From NCBI GenBank assembly GCA_015058875.1, contig SVBN01000005.1, forward strand, positions 1 through 64,000: a DNA stretch of 64,000 nt, read 5' to 3'. Source of the stretch: Erysipelotrichaceae bacterium (GTDB lineage Bacteria; Bacillota_I; Bacilli_A; Erysipelotrichales; Erysipelotrichaceae). The notes below the pieces were generated by a model. The model saw nothing but the letters and a program-made list of their open reading frames with translations, searched no databases and was not told the origin of the DNA. Of this stretch, positions 31,501-42,355 are shown in pieces; the first letter of the stretch is position 1, and each line of letters starts with the position of its first letter. Position numbers and translations under genes: made by a program.

Positions 31501-31773
31501 TTATCCGCCGGATCTCATATTCTCCGGCGGATATACCGCTTTGATCAGTCTGCTTCTTTTCACCAGATGATCCATCACGCCGTACCAGTATCCGGCAGTA
31601 TCACGCCGTATGCCTGTTCTGCGGGCGCATTCGGATATGCTGTACCGGTTTACCATGCAGTCGATGATCCGGACACACTCTTCCGGAGTCACGTCGTAAT
31701 CCGCATGGGAATACGGGTCGATGGTCTGAAGCCACAGCAGGCTCGGTTCAATGTTTGCAAAATGCAGTGCCAT
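31501..31773 (-). CDS. Small helix-turn-helix protein
   Basis: A 90-residue protein whose centre, YSISECARRTGIRRDTAGYWYGVMDHLVKRSR, reads as a helix-turn-helix of the resolvase/transposase-like sort. It could be a small regulator. The start was taken at ATG 31773, which has a very strong GGAGGTGATC; the longer ORF in the track has none. The site is flanked by the inverted repeat ATGATCA/TGATCAT. It lies 76 bases after the 6-phospho-beta-glucosidase gene, beyond a terminator. No family name can be given. Confidence 0.65.
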   Translation of the reverse strand: MALHFANIEPSLLWLQTIDPYSHADYDVTPEECVRIIDCMVNRYSISECARRTGIRRDTAGYWYGVMDHLVKRSRLIKAVYPPENMRSGG

Positions 31774-31774
31774 A

Positions 31775-31797
31775 ATGATCACCTCCACAATGATCAT
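31775..31797. repeat. Inverted repeat around the ribosome binding site of the small HTH gene
   Basis: ATGATCA, nine bases containing GGAGG, TGATCAT. It could be a hairpin that displays the ribosome binding site in its loop, or an operator for the encoded HTH protein. Confidence 0.45.
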
Positions 31798-31810
31798 AGA
31801 ACCGCTTCAG

Positions 31811-31839
31811 AAAAACGCTGTACCGTATATGGTACAGCG
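31811..31839 (-). terminator. Terminator after the GH1 gene
   Basis: CGCTGTACC-ATATAC-GGTACAGCG followed by TTTTT; a perfect nine-base stem ten bases after the stop. Confidence 0.9.
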
Positions 31840-31848
31840 CAGTATTTT

Positions 31849-33399
<1,551 letters not shown>

Positions 33400-33414
33400 T
33401 TACATAATTCATCA

Positions 33415-33441
33415 AAAGCGGCAGTATGATCCTGCCGCTTT
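33415..33441 (-). terminator. Intercistronic hairpin between EIIC and GH1 genes
   Basis: AAAGCGGCAG-GATCATA-CTGCCGCTTT, a perfect ten-base stem, followed only by TTGATG. It could be a leaky terminator or an mRNA processing and stability element. Confidence 0.6.
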
Positions 33442-33451
33442 GCTTTATCTG

Positions 33452-34741
33452 TCAGTCTGCTTCAGCCGCGCTCATGGCAGCTTCGTCTCTGCAGAGCTTT
33501 GCGTCGTATGCCTTCAGGAACGGCAGATACAGGAATGTATCCGCGACAAGGCACAGTGTCGGGCCGACAACGCCGAGGATACTGCCGGTCATCAGCGGGC
33601 CGAGGATGAAGAACGGCATGAATGTATTGAAGGATGCACCGGTCGGTACGAACAGTCCGATCTTGTACAGAATCATCAGGATCAGCAGGTTCATCAGCGG
33701 TGCCAGCAGATAAGGCACGGCCAGGAACGGGTTCAGAATGATCGGCATGCCGAATACCAGCGGTTCGTTGATATTGAAGAGACTGGAAGGCAGTGCCAGT
33801 TTGCCAAGCGCCTTGAGCTGCTCGGATTTGACAAGCTTCGTATTCATCAGAAGGTTCATGCCCAGCGTAGCTCCGCCTCCGCCGATCAGGCAGATGAATG
33901 TGGCGATTGCCCATTCCGGATGCGGGCACGGTACGCCGGCCGCAAATGCAGCGAGATTTTCGGCGTTGACAACGCTCATGATCGGAGCGAAGGCAACATA
34001 GGCAACCATGCCGCCGTGGATGCCGAACAGCCAGAAGAAGCTTGTGGCCAGCATCTTGACGATCAGTCCTGCCCAGCCGCCGCCGACTGCCATCAGCGGA
34101 GTCTGAATCAGTCCGTAAATGAAGTTCTGCGCCGTCTCGAAGGATGTCAGGCTGAAGCCGTAGCGGATCAGCAGGAAGACAAGGAATGTCAGACCGCCGG
34201 GAATCAGACTTGCGAACATGCCGGAAACATTGGGCGGAACGGAGTCGGGCATTTTAATGACCCAGCCTCTGTCCAGGAAGAAGACATACAGTCTTGCGGC
34301 AAGCATGCCGGTGAAGATGGCCAGGAACATGCCTCTTGCGCCGATAACCCCGGCAGGAATAATGCCGTTTGCCATCAGGGACTGCGTACGGTCGGCGGAA
34401 TAAACCATTCCGGAGAACGGTGTCAGAAGCAGGAAGCATCCCAGTCCGACAAGAGCGGCGGAGAAGCCGTCTCTGTTGAAGCTTTTGGCTGTCTGGTATG
34501 CCATGGAAAGCACAACGTAGAGTGCGATGGCATCGGTTGTGATGGTAACCGGAATGGAGAGCAGATCTCCGAGTCCGGAGGATGCGAGGAATGCTGTCCA
34601 CGGTCCGAACGGGATCGATTTCAGCAGTGTAAACAGTGAACCGCAGATTGTGATTGCCGTGATTCCCATGAAGCCGTTCATCAGGACTTTCATGTAGCGG
34701 GTGTTGGTGAATTCCGTGATTTTCTGAATTGCGTTATCCAT
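33452..34741 (-). CDS. PTS EIIC, lactose/cellobiose (CelB) family
   Basis: The 429-residue permease domain of a phosphotransferase system for a beta-glucoside or disaccharide. It has about ten membrane helices. Family-typical stretches are NINEPLVFGMPIILNPFLAVPYLLAP and PCPHPEWAIATFICLIGGGGATLGM. The start was moved to ATG 34741 (MDNAIQKITEF) because GGGGG lies eight bases before it. A matching stand-alone EIIA is not seen nearby, while EIIB seems to be supplied by the upstream fusion protein or from elsewhere. Confidence 0.9.
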   Translation of the reverse strand: MDNAIQKITEFTNTRYMKVLMNGFMGITAITICGSLFTLLKSIPFGPWTAFLASSGLGDLLSIPVTITTDAIALYVVLSMAYQTAKSFNRDGFSAALVGLGCFLLLTPFSGMVYSADRTQSLMANGIIPAGVIGARGMFLAIFTGMLAARLYVFFLDRGWVIKMPDSVPPNVSGMFASLIPGGLTFLVFLLIRYGFSLTSFETAQNFIYGLIQTPLMAVGGGWAGLIVKMLATSFFWLFGIHGGMVAYVAFAPIMSVVNAENLAAFAAGVPCPHPEWAIATFICLIGGGGATLGMNLLMNTKLVKSEQLKALGKLALPSSLFNINEPLVFGMPIILNPFLAVPYLLAPLMNLLILMILYKIGLFVPTGASFNTFMPFFILGPLMTGSILGVVGPTLCLVADTFLYLPFLKAYDAKLCRDEAAMSAAEAD

Positions 34742-34805
34742 ATTCAGAACCCCCTTTTCTTTACACCCATAGAATGCCACAGCATCCAAACCCTTTCCTT
34801 ATCAG

Positions 34806-34831
34806 AACAGTTCCCTCTGAAGGGAACTGTT
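34806..34831 (-). terminator. Hairpin directly after the EIIB-membrane fusion gene
   Basis: AACAGTTCCC-TTCAGA-GGGAACTGTT is a perfect ten-base stem beginning at the stop codon. The T tract is poor, so partial termination or message processing is more likely than full termination. Confidence 0.5.
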
Positions 34832-35681
34832 ACAGCAGAGAAAACACGATTGTGCGGAATACCAGCATCACCGCCATGACAAGCGAGATGGGAATTGCCG
34901 TAAAAAGCATAAAGTTGCGGTCGGCAACACGATGGAAGATTTCCGTATAATACTTCTCCGTTATTTTCAATCCCCCAAGGATAAGATTCACAAACAGGCA
35001 CCCCGCCGCGAGAGTAAAAGGAAGATACGGCAGAGACCAGTACCGGATTTCCGCAACCCTGCCCGAAACCGAAAAAGCATCTTCCGCATAGGCAATATCA
35101 TGACGGAACGGCGTGAGAACCAGCAGTACCAGCAGACCGGACAGAAGACCGGCCATCCTGCTTTCGCCTCTCTGCCGAAAGAGCGCATACCCAAGTGCCG
35201 GCAATGCATAAAGGCTGATGATTCCGGTGGTTGTGCAGAAAATCTCGTGCATGATCAGACTGCCGGACAGTTTCGAAACAGCCTCCGCACAGATGCCCGC
35301 GGCAATCAGCGGCGAGATCATGATCAGCGTATCAAGGAGGCTGTGCAGTGTATCGGAACGGGATGGCGCCTTCTTATCGCCGAGCGCCCTGACAATGTTC
35401 TCATATGTTTCTTCCGTCTTCTGGAATGAAATCATTGTATCCGCCAGAATCAGACACTCCGCCCCATGCTTTTCAGCTGTTTCCTCCGCTTTAGCCAGAC
35501 GGTCTTTGACCTGCGGCGTCAGGATGACATAATCCGCCCATTCCATATGCTTTTCAGCATCCGCGGCGCCTGAGGAACGGAAGCTGTATTCCTGTTTCCT
35601 CTGCTGCGCAGTCATATTCAGTTTTCTTGCCAGGATACCGGATGTCAGTCCCTGGATACAGATAATCAGTATGTTTTTCAT
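34830..35681 (-). CDS. PTS EIIB domain fused to a five-helix membrane domain
   Basis: A 283-residue protein. Residues 1-102 resemble lactose/cellobiose EIIB, with MKNILIICIQGLTSGILARKLN placing Cys8 where the phosphorylated Cys should be and WADYVILTPQV following. Residues 110-283 hold about five hydrophobic segments and match no EIIC I recognise. The true EIIC is encoded next, so this may be an EIIB tethered to the membrane or a sensor. The ATG overlaps the regulator's TGA (ATGA), implying coupled translation; the longer N-terminus in the track would run inside the regulator gene. Confidence 0.72.
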   Translation of the reverse strand: MKNILIICIQGLTSGILARKLNMTAQQRKQEYSFRSSGAADAEKHMEWADYVILTPQVKDRLAKAEETAEKHGAECLILADTMISFQKTEETYENIVRALGDKKAPSRSDTLHSLLDTLIMISPLIAAGICAEAVSKLSGSLIMHEIFCTTTGIISLYALPALGYALFRQRGESRMAGLLSGLLVLLVLTPFRHDIAYAEDAFSVSGRVAEIRYWSLPYLPFTLAAGCLFVNLILGGLKITEKYYTEIFHRVADRNFMLFTAIPISLVMAVMLVFRTIVFSLL

Positions 35682-37513
35682 GAGTTCATGCACGCCGTCA
35701 GTTCTTCCGCACACGGATTGTTTTCCAGGCGTTTCAGCAGTCTTCTGTCACAGGCTGTTTTCGTAATGCCGTCGATGATCCGCAGCCGCTGCGGATCGTC
35801 CGCAGATGTGGACACAAAGAATACGAACCGGACTTTCCCGTTTTCCCACCGCACCGGTTTCTTCAGAATATATACCAGCAGAACGGTCTGTTCCGGCAGA
35901 CAGTCATACGGATGCGGCAGAGCGCATTCATTGCCGATTTCCGTCGCCGACATTTCCTCCCGCTTCACAAGATTCTCATACAGCGCTTCCGCACTCGCAA
36001 AATACTGTCCCGCCCGTTCCGCAATATCCTTAAGGATTTCTTCCCTGTTTCTGAACTGCACTCCGGAAATGATCTGCCCGTCCGAAATGATACCCGTCCG
36101 CTTTTCCGCTTCGTGTTCCAGGAATTCACGGATTCTCCCGCTGCTTGCCGTATCAAGGGAAGGATGGATCAGAATAACGGGAATCGCGGTTTCAAACGGT
36201 ATGGCAACAGTCGAAAAGATGCACCGGTAGCCGCTCAGGTCCCTGTCGCGCAGAGCAACGGATGAACCGAAATCAATATTTGCGGCATCCAGTCCGAATT
36301 CATGGACCAGCTGATATTGCAGTATTCTGGCGGTTCCCCTGCCGGTGGAGCATACCAGCAGATACCTGTTTTCCTTCTTCTGTTCACTACGGTTCTCGGA
36401 TTCCAGATTGCTGAGCTCGAGGGAAAAGTGCATCGCCAGATAGCTGCATTCCTGATTATTCATATCATATCCGTATGCCTCACGGATCACTTCACCGGCA
36501 ACCAGAGCCAGATCATATCCCATGGTCATTTCCCTGCGTACCTGCTCAAACAGCGGATTCTCCTGCGGGATATGATATTTCAGCCGTATCAGCATCGGCT
36601 GCAGATGCAGTGCCAGGTTGACTATCAGATCAAAGCGGCCTGTCAGATCAATTCCTTTGACTTCCCGGATCCGCTCAAGGATCTGATGCGTCAGTTCCAT
36701 CACATTCTCATCCAGCTCGCTGTTTTCCGTAATCACTTCCTTGCCCAGAAGATGCAGAAGAACGTAATTCACCTCTTCCTGCGGAATATCCACATGGAAA
36801 TCTTCAGAAATCCGGGCAATCAGTTCATGAGCGATTTTCTCCTGCACCGGATAAGACTGATTCAGCACGATCGGTTCCATAATAAACTGATTCTCGTGCA
36901 CACGCTTCACGGTAATCAGAAGATGATAAACAAGATTATTGAAATTCAGATCCGAAATTTCATAATCATTCTCCTGCAGTATTTCATACAGTGCTTTCTG
37001 CATCTTCTGTTCCGAATGGGTATCTTCCATTTCACCTGTCAGCGACCTTGCATAGCACAGCCGCTTATTCTTTTCGGATCCATCAATCCGTATTCCGTAT
37101 TTCGGCCGTGCTGTCAGTTCCAGATCAAACCCGGCAAGTTCTTCCTTGACTGCTTTGATGATTCTGTCCATTGCGGTCCGGGAAACGAAAAACTGATCGG
37201 CAAGATCGTCAATGCGGACATAATCGTTCCGGTTAAGAAGATCATAAAGAACTTCTTTCTTCATCTCTTCCGAGGCATCGCTGCCGCTGAATGCGGCGGA
37301 AAACGCGCTGCTGTCATGGATGATCAAACGGACGTCCCTGCGGAATGAGCTTTCCAGCGAGAAACCTTCCGCTCTGTTCTCAGGTGCGCTCTCTTTCAGA
37401 ATCTGACGGATATAGCGGGGTGTGAATCCGGTACGTTCCGCCAGTTCCTGTACCGGAAGCGCCGCATTTTCCGCAGACAGAATTCTGACAATTTCCTTTA
37501 CCGAGTCTTTCAT
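35678..37513 (-). CDS. PRD-containing transcriptional regulator (LicR/MtlR type)
   Basis: A 611-residue multidomain activator that senses PTS phosphorylation. N-terminal helix-turn-helix regions (LAERTGFTPRYIRQIL; IDDLADQFFVSRTAMDRIIK) bind DNA. Two PRDs follow, with probable His sites in YHLLITVKRVHEN and LALHLQPML/YLAMHFSLEL. An EIIB-like domain has LLVCSTGRGTARILQYQL, and a C-terminal Fru/Mtl-type EIIA has NECALPHPYD. It should control the adjoining PTS and glucosidase genes. I see no Shine-Dalgarno; the ATG follows TAAAAT by only a few bases. Confidence 0.9.
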   Translation of the reverse strand: MKDSVKEIVRILSAENAALPVQELAERTGFTPRYIRQILKESAPENRAEGFSLESSFRRDVRLIIHDSSAFSAAFSGSDASEEMKKEVLYDLLNRNDYVRIDDLADQFFVSRTAMDRIIKAVKEELAGFDLELTARPKYGIRIDGSEKNKRLCYARSLTGEMEDTHSEQKMQKALYEILQENDYEISDLNFNNLVYHLLITVKRVHENQFIMEPIVLNQSYPVQEKIAHELIARISEDFHVDIPQEEVNYVLLHLLGKEVITENSELDENVMELTHQILERIREVKGIDLTGRFDLIVNLALHLQPMLIRLKYHIPQENPLFEQVRREMTMGYDLALVAGEVIREAYGYDMNNQECSYLAMHFSLELSNLESENRSEQKKENRYLLVCSTGRGTARILQYQLVHEFGLDAANIDFGSSVALRDRDLSGYRCIFSTVAIPFETAIPVILIHPSLDTASSGRIREFLEHEAEKRTGIISDGQIISGVQFRNREEILKDIAERAGQYFASAEALYENLVKREEMSATEIGNECALPHPYDCLPEQTVLLVYILKKPVRWENGKVRFVFFVSTSADDPQRLRIIDGITKTACDRRLLKRLENNPCAEELTACMNS

Positions 37514-37625
37514 ATTTTTATTTTAACGCGCTGAACGGGACATCCGCACATCTGAAGTTCAATCCCGTCATTTTTCTCAGGAAAGCAGACGATTGTCTGA
37601 GAGAGAAATCTTTCTTCACTTTCCG

Positions 37626-37660
37626 AAAAAAAGAATATCCTTATCAGATACAGGATATTC
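37626..37660 (-). terminator. Terminator after the Rpn-tail gene
   Basis: GAATATCC-TGTATCTGATAA-GGATATTC followed by seven T residues on the minus strand, about 80 bases after the stop. Confidence 0.8.
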
Positions 37661-37741
37661 TCTGCTTCTTCTGAATCGCCGGAATCACCTCCCGGTTCTC
37701 TTCTTTTCATATTTCTGAAGGTATTTCAGCGGTTTCTGTTC

Positions 37742-37981
37742 TCATTGATCCGCATCTTTATCAGAGATGATTTTCCCAATCTCTTCCGGAGTGAATTCGG
37801 GATACCCATCACAGACAGCCTGAATCGCCTGTTCAGATGATCCGGTCAGTTCAAACAGTGCTTCGTACATTTTTGCCGCATTCTCTCTTTTCACTTCCAT
37901 GAGACCTTCGGCATAACCTTCTGCATAACCTTCAGCTCTTCCAATCTCTTTCCACTCGAGTTCATGCTGTTTCATTTCCAT
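37742..37981 (-). pseudogene. Duplicated C-terminal fragment of the Rpn-family gene
   Basis: 79 residues that repeat the last part of the adjacent Rpn protein: MEMKQHELEWKEIGRAEGYAEGYAEG, then an acidic helix ending in AVCDGYPEFTPEEIGKII, against MEMKQHELEWKEIGKAEGLAEG and AVCDKYPEFTAEEIRSIL. The similarity begins abruptly at GAAGGTACGCT just before the ATG, in the middle of the parent reading frame, so this is a partial tandem duplication. The nuclease domain is absent. It could still be translated as a small coiled-coil protein. Confidence 0.75.
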
Positions 37982-38012
37982 ACAGCGTACCTTCTCTCAG
38001 TCTGCAAAATCT

Positions 38013-38912
38013 TTATTGCACTGCAATACTCTCATTCATCTCTGATGACAGGATACTTCTGATCTCTTCAGCGGTGAATTCGGGATACTTATCGCAGACA
38101 GCACGGAAAGCATTTTCTGCAGATCCTGTCATTTCAATCCCTGCCGCATACAGGTTCATCATTCCGCGTCTGCGTTCTTCTGCTTTTCCCTCAGCCAGTC
38201 CTTCAGCTTTACCTTCTGCCAGTCCTTCAGCTTTTCCTTCAGCCAGTCCTTCAGCCTTTCCTATCTCTTTCCACTCAAGTTCATGCTGTTTCATTTCCAT
38301 ATAGCGTACCTTCCATTCCGGATTTCTGCTGTAGTACTGTACGCTTTTATCAATTGCTTCAACGAACTCGTCAGTACCGTCATTATCCCCTGTCAGAACA
38401 TAATCACAGAACGGCACAAGCTCCGGATACTGCTCCCTGTTTTTTCCGGAACAGTTCAGATATATCGTATATCTCTCGTCATCCAGTACTTTTCCCGTCT
38501 CAAGACATACCGTCCTGTATGTGTATACCATTATATCATCCCCGATCATGTCTTTCGGACTGATTATGATCACGTATGTTGCTTTCAGATTGCTGTAATA
38601 CCTGTCGATTTTATTCAGCTGTCTCATATCGTTCATGGAATGATAGTATCTTCCCCTTTTCGGCATGAAGTCACTTCCCCTCACCTGCATCTCAACGATA
38701 TACACAACGCTTCCGTCTTCGGCGCAGATATCCAGACGGATCCCTTTCAGCAGCGGATCTTCATCAACCGTTCTTTCCCTGATGATTGTCAGTCCTTCCA
38801 GGGAAACATCCGGCAGGATCCGTTTCAGAAGCTCCCTCAGTTTTTTCTCATCTTCAAAGACAGTTGTGAACATGAAGTTATTCTGCAGCGATATTTTGAT
38901 CTTTTCAGTCAT
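38013..38912 (-). CDS. Rpn-family PD-(D/E)XK nuclease / putative transposase-like protein
   Basis: The Rpn (recombination-promoting nuclease) group, often labelled putative transposase, are PD-(D/E)XK endonuclease-fold proteins. The 299 residues show NNFMFTTVFEDEKKL, DPLLKGIRLDICAEDGSVVYIVEMQ with the Asp and Glu-x-Gln of the nuclease core, and YYHSMNDMRQL. A tract of three GLAEGKAE units encoded by 24-bp tandem repeats precedes the C-terminal helix. The ATG at 38912 gives the usual MTEKIKISLQNNFMF start. The physiological role is unknown. Confidence 0.85.
   Translation of the reverse strand: MTEKIKISLQNNFMFTTVFEDEKKLRELLKRILPDVSLEGLTIIRERTVDEDPLLKGIRLDICAEDGSVVYIVEMQVRGSDFMPKRGRYYHSMNDMRQLNKIDRYYSNLKATYVIIISPKDMIGDDIMVYTYRTVCLETGKVLDDERYTIYLNCSGKNREQYPELVPFCDYVLTGDNDGTDEFVEAIDKSVQYYSRNPEWKVRYMEMKQHELEWKEIGKAEGLAEGKAEGLAEGKAEGLAEGKAEERRRGMMNLYAAGIEMTGSAENAFRAVCDKYPEFTAEEIRSILSSEMNESIAVQ
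38192..38263. repeat. Three 24-bp in-frame tandem repeats within the Rpn gene
   Basis: Three near-identical 24-base units each encode GLAEGKAE. Loss or gain of a unit would change the helical tail by eight residues without a frameshift. Confidence 0.8.
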
Positions 38913-39066
38913 CTGATTTACCATCCTTCTGTTAATAACATTTGCCAGAAAAATCAAAAACCACCTGGGCAGCATAAAAAAATTTCACTTTTTTCATCAA
39001 TACAGCAAAAACCGTTTGATTATTGCCTCATATTTCAAAACTTCAAATGATAAGAGATGCTAAGAC

Positions 39067-39097
39067 ACAAAAAGATGAAGAACTTCAGCTTCATCTT
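39067..39097 (-). terminator. Terminator after aldo/keto reductase gene
   Basis: AAGATGAAG-CTGAAGTT-CTTCATCTT followed by TTTG on the minus strand, about 35 bases after the stop. Confidence 0.7.
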
Positions 39098-39130
39098 TTC
39101 TTCAATATAAGACTAGGGTTGTTCACTGTG

Positions 39131-39982
39131 TCACTCCATGTCCAGAGGAACCTTATGCTTCGGCGCCGGGAATGCATGACTCAGCACATCCAATTCCTGT
39201 TCAGTGAACACAATTTCCGCTGCCTGACGGTTGCTTTCCGCATGCGCCGCTGTCGAAGCTTTCGGAATCGATATCACAAGGTCCTTCTGCATTGTAAATG
39301 CCAGCAGAACCTGCATGATTGTCAGTCCTCTGTTCTCCGCAATCTCTTTCAGTTCCGGAGAGCTGAGCAGTTTCTGTTTCAGTCTTCCGCCCTGTGCGAG
39401 CGGACAGTATGCCATCATCGGGATATGATGCTCTTCCAGCCATGGAAGCAGATCATACTCTACGCCTCTGCTTCCGAGATGATAAAGGACCTGATTCACC
39501 TGACACTGGTCTCCGTCTTTTACTCTGAGCAATTCCTTCATATCTGCCGTGTCAAAATTTGAAACGCCCCAGCGCAGAATCTTTCCCTGCTTTTTCAGTT
39601 CCTCCATGCACGCAACCGTTTCAGCAAGCGGTATGCTTCCCTTCCAGTGCAGAAGATACAGATCCAGATAATCCGTCCCCATCCGCATCAGACTATCCTC
39701 ACAGCTTGCGAAAATATTGTTTCTGCCCGCATTCCATGGATATACCTTGGAAACAAGAAACAGTTTTTCACGCTCATACGGACTGATCGCATCACCGGTC
39801 AGCTCCTCTGCGGCACCATCGCCGTACATCTCTGCCGAGTCAATCAGCGTCATTCCGTGTTCAATGCCCCAGCGCAGTGTTTCAAGTTCACTATGATATT
39901 TTTGTCTGTTTTCGCCCAGGTTCCATGTTCCCTGTCCAAGCTGCGGAACAGCCGTTCCGTCTTTCAATAATACTGCCTTCAT
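39131..39982 (-). CDS. Aldo/keto reductase
   Basis: A 283-residue NADPH-dependent reductase of the AKR superfamily. The catalytic tetrad is visible: Asp in MTLIDSAEMYGDG, Tyr in the same segment, Lys in FLVSKVYPWN and His in YLLHWKGS. The cofactor-side motifs ILRWGVSNFD and SIPKAST are present. It resembles YeaE-like AKRs that act on small carbonyls such as methylglyoxal, though the substrate is not provable. AAGGAAG precedes the start, and terminators on both sides make it monocistronic. Confidence 0.9.
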   Translation of the reverse strand: MKAVLLKDGTAVPQLGQGTWNLGENRQKYHSELETLRWGIEHGMTLIDSAEMYGDGAAEELTGDAISPYEREKLFLVSKVYPWNAGRNNIFASCEDSLMRMGTDYLDLYLLHWKGSIPLAETVACMEELKKQGKILRWGVSNFDTADMKELLRVKDGDQCQVNQVLYHLGSRGVEYDLLPWLEEHHIPMMAYCPLAQGGRLKQKLLSSPELKEIAENRGLTIMQVLLAFTMQKDLVISIPKASTAAHAESNRQAAEIVFTEQELDVLSHAFPAPKHKVPLDME

Positions 39983-40063
39983 AAAACTTCCTTATTCCAA
40001 TTTCATTCTAACCTGCCCGGCGGGGAAACAGATGAGATATGCACTTCGGTTTCTCTCATATTC

Positions 40064-40093
40064 AAAAAACCGGACACTTATGAGCATCCGGTT
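40064..40093 (-). terminator. Terminator of the pgk-tpiA-eno operon
   Basis: ACCGGA-TGCTCATAAGTG-TCCGGT followed by TTTTT, 25 bases after the eno stop. Confidence 0.85.
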
Positions 40094-40117
40094 TATCTGA
40101 CTAAGATTTAAGAATGA

Positions 40118-41530
<1,413 letters not shown>

Positions 41531-41555
41531 TCAAATACCGAATGCATTATGATTC

Positions 41556-41585
41556 ACGAAGGACAGACAGCTGCCTGTCCTTCGT
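41556..41585 (-). other. Stem-loop between tpiA and eno
   Basis: ACGAAGGACAG and CTGTCCTTCGT pair perfectly over an eight-base loop in the 84-base tpiA-eno gap. There is no T tract, so it looks like a processing or stability element that could raise eno expression relative to tpiA. Confidence 0.55.
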
Positions 41586-41596
41586 AGAAACCAGAT

Positions 41597-42349
41597 TTAT
41601 TTTGTTGCGTCAATGATTTCCTTGAAGGAATCAACCTTCAGGGATGCGCCGCCGATCAGTGCACCGTCAATATCCGGGCATGCCATATATTCTTTGATAT
41701 TGGTCGGCTTAACGCTTCCGCCGTACTGTACGCGGACTGCTTCAGCTGTAGCCTCGTCATAGAGGTCCTTCACAGTGTCACGTACGAGCTTGCAGCAGTT
41801 TTCAGCGATTTCCTGGTCAGCGCTCTTGCCTGTTCCGATCGCCCAGATCGGTTCATAAGCGATAACCATCTTCGCAACTTCCTCACCGGTCAGTCCTGCA
41901 AGAGAACCGGCAAGCTGGGACTTGATTACATTCGCTGTTTCGCCTGCATCATACTGAGCTTCTGTCTCACCGATGCAGAGAATCGGAATGATATTGTCCG
42001 CAAGCAGTCTCTTTGCCTTGGCAGCGCATGCAGCGTCTGTTTCAGCATAGTATGTTCTTCTTTCGGAATGGCCGATAATGCAGTAAGTAATACCGACTTC
42101 CTTCAGCATCGGAACAGAAACTTCACCTGTATAGGCACCGCTGTCCTTTTCGTTGCAGTTTTCAGCAGCGATGATCAGGTTCTTTGCGTTCTTTACGCAT
42201 ACGTCCAGATCAACATACGGTGCGCCGATACCGTAATCAGCACCTTCTTCACCGGTCAGAACAGCTTCGATTCCCTTCATAAATTCAAGAGCTTCAGAAG
42301 GTGTCTTGTTCATTTTCCAGTTGCCGACAATAATAGGTTTTCTAGCCAT
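41597..42349 (-). CDS. tpiA: Triosephosphate isomerase
   Basis: TpiA interconverts dihydroxyacetone phosphate and glyceraldehyde 3-phosphate. The 250-residue barrel has the N-terminal Lys in VGNWKMNK, catalytic His in CIIGHSERR, catalytic Glu in VIAYEPIWAIGTGKSA and phosphate loops YGGSVKP and GALIGGASL. It lies six bases after pgk. Confidence 0.97.
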   Translation of the reverse strand: MARKPIIVGNWKMNKTPSEALEFMKGIEAVLTGEEGADYGIGAPYVDLDVCVKNAKNLIIAAENCNEKDSGAYTGEVSVPMLKEVGITYCIIGHSERRTYYAETDAACAAKAKRLLADNIIPILCIGETEAQYDAGETANVIKSQLAGSLAGLTGEEVAKMVIAYEPIWAIGTGKSADQEIAENCCKLVRDTVKDLYDEATAEAVRVQYGGSVKPTNIKEYMACPDIDGALIGGASLKVDSFKEIIDATK

Positions 42350-42355
42350 GTCTGA

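Noticed and set aside
37510-37710. 66-residue minus-strand ORF upstream of the PRD regulator
   Set aside because: It begins upstream of a terminator hairpin, has no family likeness and overlaps the regulator start, so it is likely the regulator's upstream region.
38192-38263. Tandem repeats considered as a CRISPR array
   Set aside because: The 24-bp units are contiguous, without spacers, and encode an in-frame GLAEGKAE repeat.
38013-38912. Rpn gene considered as a mobile element
   Set aside because: No terminal inverted repeats, target duplication or other transposition genes are visible; the transposase label for the family is historical.
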